From the NCBI RefSeq assembly GCF_004116405.1, contig NZ_SDIC01000001.1, positions 1 to 64,000 on the forward strand: 64,000 nucleotides of DNA, written 5' to 3'. Position 1 is the first letter of the stretch. Each line of letters starts with the position of its first letter. Below are positions 16,320-24,254 of the stretch, piece after piece. The position numbers and the translations under genes are program-made. Under the pieces are notes generated by a model. That model was given only the letters and a program-made list of their open reading frames with translations, was not told where the DNA came from and searched no databases. Origin of the DNA: Halegenticoccus tardaugens. GTDB taxonomy: Archaea > Halobacteriota > Halobacteria > Halobacteriales > Haloferacaceae.

Positions 16320-16762
16320 GCGTGGATCGCGACTGTCACCATCGGACGCCGAATCGAGCGCAACTCCGCGAAGTCGCGTCGCTTCTCGCCACCGAAGTGT
16401 GGATCGAGCGTGTCTCCGTTTTCCCGGCGAACCGACCCGAATCCATCGTCGTCTTTCTCGTCGACCGGCACTACCCGCAAAAGTTCGTCTCCGAGGCGTA
16501 CATCGAAGTTCAGTCGTACACGAACGGTGACTTTCACGTCGTCTACGTCGAGGATCACCACGGGACGAAGTGGACGTGTCGGTGGGATCGCCACGAGAGC
16601 GACGACTACGCGCGGGATCACTTCCACGCCCCGCCGGGGGCGAGACACGAGGACGGCGAAGACCGCGACTATCCGGTCGAACTCGCGTCCGTGCTCTCGC
16701 GAACGGTCGCGCCGTGGGTGTACGAGCGAATGGGCGCGGTGTGGGACGAGTTCGACCTCTGA
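16316..16762 (+). CDS. TumE-like candidate toxin
   Basis: 148 residues, GTG start overlapping the previous stop (GTGA). The C-terminal half carries WTCRWDRHESDDYARDHFH and PPGA, resembling the W/R-D-H-x-H-H pattern of TumE (DUF6516) toxins that pair with an HTH antitoxin; this is recalled similarity, not a search result. The N-terminus contains an alternating strand pattern (SIVVFLVDRHYPQKF). Function as a toxin is inference from pairing and motif. Confidence 0.6.
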   Translation: MSVDRDCHHRTPNRAQLREVASLLATEVWIERVSVFPANRPESIVVFLVDRHYPQKFVSEAYIEVQSYTNGDFHVVYVEDHHGTKWTCRWDRHESDDYARDHFHAPPGARHEDGEDRDYPVELASVLSRTVAPWVYERMGAVWDEFDL

Positions 16763-16829
16763 ACCGCCGGGGCCGCAGCCGCGTCCGGACTCACACGACC
16801 TCGCGGTCGAACGGGGACCCTCGTCCGAC

Positions 16830-17516
16830 TCACTCGACGTGCTCCACCGTCGTCTCGCGCCCGTCCGCGAACCCCTCCTCGATCGCCCTCGCGACCGCCT
16901 CGGGATCGGACGGCCCGCCGGCCGCGGCGACGCTCCCCACCGAATCGGGGTCGAACGGCACGTCGAGCGCCCCGTACACGGCGACGAGTACGTCCACCAG
17001 TTCTTCGCGCTCGTCGACGAGCACGCACCCGGAGACGAGCGCCGCGCCCTGCGTGACGCGCTGGGCGATCCCGACGATCTTTCCGCCGGTATCGGCGCGA
17101 AGCGAGTGCCGCCCGGGGCAGAACGACGCCGGCGGTTCGCCCCCCTCGACGTCTGCGCCGAGGCCGCGCAGCGCCCGCAGGACCGTCTCCGTCGCGTCCT
17201 CGTACCGCTCGTCGAGTCCGACGCGCAGGTCCTCGACCGGGACCGCGAGCGCGAACGCCAGCGTCGTCTCGCCCGTGTACGCCACCGCCCGGCCGCCGAC
17301 GCTGCGCTCGACCGGCGGGAACCCCCGTTCCTCGGCCGCGCGCCGCGCCCGGTCGTACCCCGCCGCGTGCGCGTCCCGCCGGCCGAACGCGACCTGCCGG
17401 TGCGGCGTCCAGGCGCGGATCGCGGGCGTTCCCGTCTCGGCCGTTCGGCGCAGCATCTCGGCCGTCACGTCGCGGTCGGCCTCGCGCGAGGCGGCCCGTC
17501 CCCGGATCACTCGCAT
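16830..17516 (-). CDS. lipoate-protein ligase / biotinyl-lipoyl transferase-fold protein
   Basis: 228 residues of the LplA/LipB/BPL fold. The glycine-rich motif ERSVGGRAVAYTGETTLAFA is where canonical enzymes have RR-x-GG-...-H; the ligand-binding Lys is in TGGKIVGIAQRVTQGAALVSG. It would attach lipoate or a related acid to carrier proteins. The canonical catalytic His is not obvious. Gene is alone, divergent from the M23-like gene. Confidence 0.8.
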   Translation of the reverse strand: MRVIRGRAASREADRDVTAEMLRRTAETGTPAIRAWTPHRQVAFGRRDAHAAGYDRARRAAEERGFPPVERSVGGRAVAYTGETTLAFALAVPVEDLRVGLDERYEDATETVLRALRGLGADVEGGEPPASFCPGRHSLRADTGGKIVGIAQRVTQGAALVSGCVLVDEREELVDVLVAVYGALDVPFDPDSVGSVAAAGGPSDPEAVARAIEEGFADGRETTVEHVE

Positions 17517-17570
17517 GGAGGATCGGAGCGTCCCGACGTACCTAAGCGCACCCGTCTCCTCCGCCCGACC

Positions 17571-18488
17571 ATGGCGGTCACGCTGCCCGCGGACGTGCTC
17601 GAACGCTACCGGCGCTTTTCGCTGTACAACTCGCCGTACCCGGCGCACGACCGCGGCTGCGCGATCGACCTGTACCCCGAGACCAACGACGGCGTCTCCC
17701 CCGTCGCCGGCGAGGTGCTCGACGTCCGCACGGTCCGCTGTCCCGACCGTCCCTACGCCGTCGACCGCGACCACCTCATCCTGATCGACGCGAAGGGGTG
17801 GTGCGCGGCGTCGGACGGCGGCGGGCGCGTCGCCCGCATCCTCCACGTCGATCCCGGCGTCGAACCGGGCGAACGGGTGGAGGTCGGCGACTCGCTCGGC
17901 GAGATGGTCCGGTCCGGCTTCTTCGGCGAGTGGGTCGACAACCACATCCACCTCGGCTTTCGCGACCGCGGACGGAACGCCTATCGCGCGTCGGGGTCCC
18001 TTCCCGTCGACGCGGACGTGGCGGTCGAACCGCTCCGGTGGGACGGGACGGGGACGGTCGTCGAAACCGGCCCGACCCACGCAGTGCTCGATTCGCCGAC
18101 CCACCCCGTGCCTGGCGAGCGGTTCGCCGCCATCGCGGCCGACGACGGGACGGTCCTCGACGGCGGGTTGGCCCACTACGGCGGCGGCGGTGCGCTCGCG
18201 TCGACGACGCCCCCTGACGCGTCGGGACGGTCGGCTGCGACGGGGACCGACCGCGAACTGTCGCTCCTCGGCACGCCGGTCGGCGACGCCGACGGTCGAG
18301 ACGTGACGTGGCGGTCGATCGACGTGCTGGCGAACGGCGATCGCGTGACGGGGCTGTCGCTCTTCGCCGCCCGCGACGCGGACTACGGCGCGAAGCTCGT
18401 CCGCCCCGGCCACGACTTCGCCGTCGGCGACGAGGTCGAGGTGACGGTCCGCCCGAGCGACGATCCGGTGAAACTCGGCGGTCGGTGA
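17571..18488 (+). CDS. conserved haloarchaeal protein with LytM/M23-like fold
   Basis: 305 residues, no signal peptide. The N-terminal half resembles a LytM/biotinyl-hybrid fold: SPVAGEVLDVRTV, GRVARILHVDPGV, GERVEVGDSLGEMV and WVDNHIHLGFRD (an H-x-H as in M23 peptidases). The first metal His is not evident, so peptidase activity is doubtful and halobacteria lack peptidoglycan. The C-terminal half is a beta-rich domain. A real, conserved-looking protein of unknown substrate. Confidence 0.75.
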   Translation: MAVTLPADVLERYRRFSLYNSPYPAHDRGCAIDLYPETNDGVSPVAGEVLDVRTVRCPDRPYAVDRDHLILIDAKGWCAASDGGGRVARILHVDPGVEPGERVEVGDSLGEMVRSGFFGEWVDNHIHLGFRDRGRNAYRASGSLPVDADVAVEPLRWDGTGTVVETGPTHAVLDSPTHPVPGERFAAIAADDGTVLDGGLAHYGGGGALASTTPPDASGRSAATGTDRELSLLGTPVGDADGRDVTWRSIDVLANGDRVTGLSLFAARDADYGAKLVRPGHDFAVGDEVEVTVRPSDDPVKLGGR

Positions 18489-18540
18489 ACCCGGCACCCG
18501 ACCGCCGACAGTTCATGTCCGTGCGCGTCGCAGTACCCCC

Positions 18541-19995
18541 ATGGGAGAGACGTTCGTGGTCGTCGGCGGCGACGCGGCGGGGATGAGCGCCGCGAGCAAG
18601 GCGAAGCGCGACGCGCCGGAGGTGGACGCCGTCGTCTTCGAGAAGGGAGACTGGGTCTCGTACTCGGCCTGCGGCATGCCGTACTACATCGAGGGGAGCG
18701 TCGAGTCGCTCTCCGATCTCGTCGCGGTCGATCCACGGGAGTTCGTCGAGGAGCGCGACATCGACCTCCGACTGCGCCACGAGGTGACGGGGATCGACCC
18801 CGAGCGCGAGACCGTGACGGTCAGGAACGAGCGCGGATCGTTCGACCAGCCGTACGACTCGCTCCTGATCGCGACGGGCGCGCGGGCGACCGCGCCGCCC
18901 GTGGCGGGGACGGACCTCGGCTGCGTGTTCACGCTCCGCTCGCTGGACGAGGCGCGGGCGATCCGCGAGGCGGCCGAGCGGAGCGAGGCGAACGGCGACG
19001 CGCCCCGCGAGCCGGTCGGTCCCGACCGCAAACCGCCCGAGGAGGCCGATCCCGACGAGGACGTGTCGGCCTTCCTGCGCGCCCGCGACCCGGCGGTCGT
19101 CGGGATCGTCGGCGGCGGCTACGTCGGGCTGGAACTCGCCGACGCGCTCTACGAGCGGGGACTGGAGGTCCACCTCTTTCAGCGCTCCCCACACGTGCTC
19201 GGGCCGTACGCCGACGCCGTCGCCGAGGTCGTCGAAAACCACCTGCGCGACCGCGGCGTCCGCCTCCACCTCGGCACCCCGGTGACCGGGCTGGCCGGCG
19301 ACGCGGACGTCTCGGCGGTCGAAACGCCCGACGGGTCGGTCCCCGTCGACATGGCGATCCTCGGGACGGGGGTCGCGCCGAACGTCGAACTCGCGGCCGA
19401 GGCCGGCGTCCGGCTGGGCGGGACCGGCGCCATCGCGACCGACCCGTACAACCGGACGAACCTCGACGACGTCTACGCCGCGGGCGACTGCGCGGAGGTG
19501 CAGCACCTGATCACCGACGCGCCGACGTACGTCCCGCTGGCGCTCACCGCGAACCGGCACGGACGCGCTGTCGGGCGGACCGTGGCCGGCCGGCCGACGA
19601 AGGGCGGGGGCGTCGTCGGCACGGCCGTCGCGAAGGTGATGGAACTGGAGGTCGCCCGCACGGGACTGACGGATCCCGACGAGGCCCGCGACGCGGGGTT
19701 CGAACCGGTCGAACGGACGATCACGACCGGATCGCGCGCGAGCTACGATCCCGGCCGCGCGCCGATCACCATCCACGTGGCGGCCGACGCGCCGACCGGA
19801 CGGCTGCTCGGCGCGAGCATGGTCGGCGCCGATCGCGTGGCGAAGCGCATCGACACCGTCGCGACCGCGCTCCACGCTGGAATGACGCTCGACGAGGTCG
19901 AGCGGCTCGATCTGTCGTACGCGCCGCCGTTCAGCCCCGTCTGGGACCCGGTGCTCACGGCCGCGAAGGTGTTGAACGGAGCGCTCCCGGAGTGA
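18541..19995 (+). CDS. FAD-dependent CoA-disulfide reductase / NADH oxidase family protein
   Basis: 484 residues. FAD motif VVVGGDAAGMSAASKAKR at 6-23, redox-active Cys44 in YSACGMPYY, NAD(P)H motif GIVGGGYVGLELADAL, second FAD motif YAAGDCAEV, and a C-terminal dimerisation domain (HAGMTLDEVERLDLSYAPPFSP with variations). Single active-site Cys is diagnostic of this class (CoA-disulfide reductase, NADH oxidase/peroxidase). An acidic/basic insertion (about 145-180) between the domains is unusual. Substrate could be CoA disulfide, polysulfide or peroxide. Confidence 0.88.
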   Translation: MGETFVVVGGDAAGMSAASKAKRDAPEVDAVVFEKGDWVSYSACGMPYYIEGSVESLSDLVAVDPREFVEERDIDLRLRHEVTGIDPERETVTVRNERGSFDQPYDSLLIATGARATAPPVAGTDLGCVFTLRSLDEARAIREAAERSEANGDAPREPVGPDRKPPEEADPDEDVSAFLRARDPAVVGIVGGGYVGLELADALYERGLEVHLFQRSPHVLGPYADAVAEVVENHLRDRGVRLHLGTPVTGLAGDADVSAVETPDGSVPVDMAILGTGVAPNVELAAEAGVRLGGTGAIATDPYNRTNLDDVYAAGDCAEVQHLITDAPTYVPLALTANRHGRAVGRTVAGRPTKGGGVVGTAVAKVMELEVARTGLTDPDEARDAGFEPVERTITTGSRASYDPGRAPITIHVAADAPTGRLLGASMVGADRVAKRIDTVATALHAGMTLDEVERLDLSYAPPFSPVWDPVLTAAKVLNGALPE

Positions 19996-20101
19996 TTCGC
20001 GATCGTTCGGCGGCCGGCGTCGCCACTCGACCGTTGGCGGTGGCGGCGGGAAGGGAGCCGCCGATCGCCGGCTACATGTCGACGCCCGCCGAGGATCGGC
20101 T

Positions 20102-20554
20102 GTGACATCACCCGAGAACGGACTCCCGGAGGGGGCGGCAACCCTCGTCCGGAGGCACGTCGAGGAGGAGCACGGCTACCTCTCGTGGCTCGGCACGCGG
20201 GTCGACTCGATCGAGCGCGGCCGGGTCGCCATGACGATCCCGTACGACGAGAAGCTCACGAACGCGACGAGCCCGCCGACCGTCCACGGGGGCGTCGCCG
20301 CGACGCTCATCGACACCGCGGGCGGGATCGCGCTGCGGACGACGCTCGACGACCCCTTCGACGGCGGCGTCGCGACCGTCAACCTGAACGTGAACTACCT
20401 CCGGCGCGCCGCGGGCGACCTGTCGGCGACCGCGGAGGTGATCCGCTCGGGCGGCTCGATCGGGGTGAGCGAGGTGACCGTCGAGGGACCCACGCCGGAC
20501 GGCGGGACGGACGCCGTGGCGACCGGGCAAGCCGCGTACCGTCTGTTCCGGTAA
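20102..20554 (+). CDS. PaaI-type hotdog thioesterase
   Basis: 150 residues, GTG start. Hotdog fold with PPTVHGGVAATLIDTAGGIAL, the catalytic region of PaaI-like acyl-CoA thioesterases, and the strand VATVNLNVNYLRRA. Hydrolyses acyl-CoA thioesters; substrate unknown. It precedes the sensor kinase by 63 nt, but the kinase has its own promoter. Confidence 0.88.
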   Translation: MTSPENGLPEGAATLVRRHVEEEHGYLSWLGTRVDSIERGRVAMTIPYDEKLTNATSPPTVHGGVAATLIDTAGGIALRTTLDDPFDGGVATVNLNVNYLRRAAGDLSATAEVIRSGGSIGVSEVTVEGPTPDGGTDAVATGQAAYRLFR

Positions 20555-20587
20555 CCGAAACGGTCCGATTTCGGACCAGTCGGTAAC

Positions 20588-20594
20588 GTTATAC
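20588..20594 (+). promoter_or_regulatory. TATA box of the 7TM histidine kinase
   Basis: GTTATAC centred 27 nt before ATG 20618; this decides the start codon in favour of ATG 20618 over GTG 20609. Confidence 0.65.
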
Positions 20595-20617
20595 GTGGGA
20601 ACGCCACAGTGCGTGCC

Positions 20618-22783
20618 ATGTTTCAGGGCGTGACGCCGTTCGGCGCGGCGCTCGTCGTCGCCGCGTCCGCGGGGACGGCGCTCCTCGCCGCGCTCGCCGC
20701 GCTCGCGTGGCACCGCCGACCGCGGGCGGGAGCCGCCCAGTTCGCCGTCATGATGGCGCTGAACGCGATCTGGCTGTTTTTCGTCGCGCTCGGGCTACTT
20801 GCGCCGACGCCCGAGGCCGCGGTCCGCCGCCTCCGTCTCGCGCAGTCGGTCGTCGTCTTCGTACCCGTCGCCTGGCTCGCTTTTTCGCTCGCCTACGCCG
20901 ATCGCGGCGATCGGTTGTCCCCGCCGACCGTCGGCGCGCTGCTCGCCGTTCCCGCGTTGGTCGCGGCGCTGACGGCGACCGAGACGGGGCTCGTCGTCTC
21001 GCGGGCGATCCCGACGCTCGTCGACGGCGTCTGGACGGTCGAGTACGCGTACGGCCCGGTGGGACTCGCGAGCGTGGCGTACGCGTACGCGCTCATCGCC
21101 GCGGGGTTCGCCGTGCTGTTCCGCCTCGTCGTCGGCTCCGGCCGCTACCACCGTCGACAGGCGGGTCTCGTCGTCGGCGCGGCGGTCGCCCCCCTCGCCG
21201 CGAACGTCGCCTTCGTCGCGGGCGTCGGCCCCGTGCCGGCGTTCGACTTCACGCCGTTCGCCGTCGTCGTCGAGGGGATCGTCCTCTTCGTCGCCCTCTT
21301 CGACTTCCGACTGTTCGACATCGCGCCGGTCGCCCGCGCGACGCTCGTCGACACCATGTCCGACGGCGTCGTCGTCCTCGACGACGAGGGTCGCGTCGTC
21401 GACAGCAACCCGGCGGCCGCGACGCTCGCCGCCGGCGACTCGGGCGACGAGCCCCGCCGCGTCGACGCACACATCGGTGCCGACGTGGCCGACGCGCTGC
21501 CGCCCGTCGGTGCCTGGCTCGACCGCGCCGACGACCGCGACGCCGATCGCGGGACGGTGACGTTCCGGAGCGGCGACGGCGCCAGACACTTCGACGTCCG
21601 GATCACCCGCCTCTCGGCCACCCCGATCCGCCCGTCCGGCCGGCTCGTCGTCCTGCGGGAGGTGACGGAGCGCACGGAACGCGAGGAGACCCTCGAGGCG
21701 CTCCAGTCGGCGTCACGAGCGCTCATGGGCGCCGAATCCGAGCGGGCGGTCTGTGAGACCGCTACTGCTGCGGCCCGAGACGCGTTCCGCCTCGACTACG
21801 CCGCCGTCTACCTGCGCGACGACGTGGCTCCCGTCCTCGTTCCGGTCGCACACACCGACGGTCTGAAGCGGCTGTACGACCCGGTCCCGTCGTTTCGGGT
21901 CGACGAGGGCCTCGTCGGCGAGGCGTTCGAGGCGGGGGAGACGCGGGTGTACGCGGACGTGCGCGCCTCCGCCGCGCTCCGGGACGAGTGGACGCCGCTC
22001 TGCGGCGCGATCATGGCCCCGCTGGGCGACCGCGGCGTGCTCGCCGTCGGGACGACCGAATCGACCGAGTTCGACGACACGCTCGTCAACTTCGTCGAGC
22101 TTCTCGCCGCAACCACGGGCGCCGCGCTCTCCCGCGCCGAGCGCGAGTGCGAACTCGCGGAGCGGAACGAGCGCCTCGACGAGTTCGCGGGTCTCGTCTC
22201 CCACGACCTGCGAAACCCGCTCGCCATCGCCACGGGCTATCTCGACCTCCTGCGCGAGGAGTGCGGCGACTCGGAGAACCTCGACCGCGTGGAGGACGCG
22301 CTCTCGCGGATCGACGACATCACGGCCGACATGCTGGCGCTGGCGCGAAACGGGGAACGGGAGTTCGGACACGAGTCAGTCCGGCTGCTGACGGTGGTCG
22401 AACAGGCGTGGAACACGGTCGCGACGGGCGACGCGCGCCTCTCGTGCGCGCTGGACGACTTCACCGTCGACGGGGATCCGGGGCTGCTCCAGCAGTCGTT
22501 CGAGAACCTCTTTCGAAACGCCGTCGAGCACGCCGGACCGGCCGTCTCCGTCACCGTCGGGCCCCTCGCCGACGGAACGGGCTTTTTCGTCGAAGACGAC
22601 GGGCCGGGCGTTCCGGCGGACGAGCGCGCGGCGGTGTTCGAACGCGGGTACTCGACCGGCGACGGGACGGGACTCGGCCTCGGAATCGTCCGGGACGTCG
22701 TCGACGCGCACGGCTGGCGGATCCACCTCGCGGCGGGCGACCGCGGCGGCGCGCGGTTCGAGGTGTTCGTCCCCGACGCGTGA
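20618..22783 (+). CDS. 7TM-PAS-GAF histidine kinase
   Basis: 721 residues. Seven hydrophobic segments (about 7-225) form a histidine-kinase N-terminal 7TM sensor. Next come a PAS domain (from about 240; MSDGVVVLDDEGRVVDSNPA), a GAF domain (about 360-510; SRALMGAESERAVCETAT to LAATTGAALSRAE), a HisKA dimerisation domain with the phospho-accepting His529 (SHDLRNPLAIATGY), and a HATPase (NLFRNAVEHAG; DDGPGVP; GTGLGLGIVRDVVDAHG). All kinase boxes are intact. No response regulator lies next to it, so the output partner is elsewhere. The ligand of the 7TM domain is unknown. Confidence 0.93.
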   Translation: MFQGVTPFGAALVVAASAGTALLAALAALAWHRRPRAGAAQFAVMMALNAIWLFFVALGLLAPTPEAAVRRLRLAQSVVVFVPVAWLAFSLAYADRGDRLSPPTVGALLAVPALVAALTATETGLVVSRAIPTLVDGVWTVEYAYGPVGLASVAYAYALIAAGFAVLFRLVVGSGRYHRRQAGLVVGAAVAPLAANVAFVAGVGPVPAFDFTPFAVVVEGIVLFVALFDFRLFDIAPVARATLVDTMSDGVVVLDDEGRVVDSNPAAATLAAGDSGDEPRRVDAHIGADVADALPPVGAWLDRADDRDADRGTVTFRSGDGARHFDVRITRLSATPIRPSGRLVVLREVTERTEREETLEALQSASRALMGAESERAVCETATAAARDAFRLDYAAVYLRDDVAPVLVPVAHTDGLKRLYDPVPSFRVDEGLVGEAFEAGETRVYADVRASAALRDEWTPLCGAIMAPLGDRGVLAVGTTESTEFDDTLVNFVELLAATTGAALSRAERECELAERNERLDEFAGLVSHDLRNPLAIATGYLDLLREECGDSENLDRVEDALSRIDDITADMLALARNGEREFGHESVRLLTVVEQAWNTVATGDARLSCALDDFTVDGDPGLLQQSFENLFRNAVEHAGPAVSVTVGPLADGTGFFVEDDGPGVPADERAAVFERGYSTGDGTGLGLGIVRDVVDAHGWRIHLAAGDRGGARFEVFVPDA

Positions 22784-22797
22784 GCGCCGCGGGTCGT

Positions 22798-23382
22798 CTA
22801 CGCGGTTTCGGTTTCGAACGCCACCTCGGCGACGGTCGTCAACTCGCCGAACAGCCAGTCGGCGTGGTCGAGCGCGTACTTCCTGTGGCCCGCTTCGATC
22901 GCGCCGATCGCGTCCTCGACGAGCACGGGTCTGAAATCCCTGAGTCCGGCGCTGCCGGCCGTGTGGAGCACGCAGACGTTCGCGAGCGTCCCGCAGAGGA
23001 GGAGATCGTGGATTCCGTGCGCCCGAAGCCACCCCTCCAGATTCGTCCGGTAGAACGCGTCGTAGGTGTGTTTCACGACGACGTGGTCCTCCTCGCGCAC
23101 CGCCAGTTCGTCGACGATCTCCGCCTCCCACGTCCCCTCGACGACGTGCTCGCCCCAGCGTTCGAACTCGTCGTAGTAGTGGGCGTCCTCGAACTGCTCC
23201 GGCGGGTGCACGTCGCGGGTGAAGACGACCCGCGCACCGGCCTCGCGGGCCCGTTCGAGCAGTGCCGCGATCGGTTCGATGGCTTCCTCGCTCCCGGGAG
23301 CGTAGAGGCTCCCCTCCGGGTGACAGAAGCCGTTCTGCATGTCGACGACGACGACCGCCGTCCGTTCCGGGTCGTGTGCCAT
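22798..23382 (-). CDS. isochorismatase-fold cysteine hydrolase (nicotinamidase-like)
   Basis: 194 residues. Catalytic triad residues present: Asp in VVVDMQNGF (about residue 14), Lys in VVKHTYDAF (about 103) and Cys in GTLANVCVLHTAGS (about 136). The family includes nicotinamidases. A nicotinate phosphoribosyltransferase gene lies 4 kb away in the window, consistent with a role in NAD salvage, but other amide substrates are possible. Convergent with the histidine kinase gene. Confidence 0.88.
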   Translation of the reverse strand: MAHDPERTAVVVVDMQNGFCHPEGSLYAPGSEEAIEPIAALLERAREAGARVVFTRDVHPPEQFEDAHYYDEFERWGEHVVEGTWEAEIVDELAVREEDHVVVKHTYDAFYRTNLEGWLRAHGIHDLLLCGTLANVCVLHTAGSAGLRDFRPVLVEDAIGAIEAGHRKYALDHADWLFGELTTVAEVAFETETA

Positions 23383-23471
23383 ACGTGATCGTACGCCGTG
23401 AGGGCTAAAACGGTTGCCCGGTGGGTCGTCGCGGTCGCCCGACGCGCGCCACCGAACCGAGCGCGAGGGAG

Positions 23472-24242
23472 TCAGGCGACGAGGACGACGCCGACGAGCA
23501 CGAGCACCCCGCCGAGGGCAGAGCGCAGCCGCGGCGCGGGCACCCGGTGTGCGACGTGCCAGCCGAGGACGACGCCGACGAGCTGCGGCACGCCCACGAC
23601 GACGGCGAGCCGCGGCGAGACGGCCCCGTGAGTCAGGTACGTCGCCGTCGCGAAGCCCGAGAGGAACACGGACTGCACCTGCGCGGCGGCGACCGCGAGG
23701 AGCATCGGCGTCCCGAGGAGCACGAGCGCCGGCACCGTCAGCACCGGTCCGCCGACGCCGAGCAGGCCGCCGGCCACCCCGATGACGAAGCCGACCGCGC
23801 CGACGACGGTTCGCCCCCGCGTCGTCCCCGCGTCGACCTCGACGACGGCGGCGAGCCCGCGCCGCTCGCGGATGACGAGCACGAGCCCGACGCCCGCGAG
23901 GAACGCGGCGAGCAGGCCGCCGAAGACCGCTCGCGGCAACCGCGTGTTCAGCGTCGCGCCAACGACCGCACCGAGCACGCCGGTGACGCTCAGGACCGTC
24001 GCGAGGGCGCGACCCCGATCCCCGCTCAGCTCGCCGGACCGGCGGTACGTGTAGCTCCCGAGGAGGCCGGTCGCGACGAACGTCGCGCTCGCGGTGCCGG
24101 CGACCGTCGCGGGCGACGCCGGGGTGAGCGCGAACAGCGCCGCGGTGACGAAGACGCCGCCCGGACCGACGGTCGTGATGCCCACGCCGGCGACGAGGGC
24201 GATGCAGACGAGGGCGACGAGGATCGACGGTTCCGGGGGCAT
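23472..24242 (-). CDS. TauE/SafE-family membrane exporter
   Basis: 256 residues, about eight hydrophobic segments in two repeated halves, each with a glycine-rich motif: VGITTVGPGGVFVTAALFAL (N-half) and VIGVAGGLLGVGGPVLTVPA (C-half). The family exports sulfite, sulfonates or related anions and also includes uncharacterised transporters. Lies 12 nt after the Nramp-like gene in the same direction, so the two are probably cotranscribed. Confidence 0.87.
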   Translation of the reverse strand: MPPEPSILVALVCIALVAGVGITTVGPGGVFVTAALFALTPASPATVAGTASATFVATGLLGSYTYRRSGELSGDRGRALATVLSVTGVLGAVVGATLNTRLPRAVFGGLLAAFLAGVGLVLVIRERRGLAAVVEVDAGTTRGRTVVGAVGFVIGVAGGLLGVGGPVLTVPALVLLGTPMLLAVAAAQVQSVFLSGFATATYLTHGAVSPRLAVVVGVPQLVGVVLGWHVAHRVPAPRLRSALGGVLVLVGVVLVA

Positions 24243-24254
24243 GCTATCGGATCG

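Noticed and set aside
17776..19875. 699-codon open frame on the minus strand
   Set aside because: Shadow of the flavin disulfide reductase; composition and lack of motifs mark it as non-coding.
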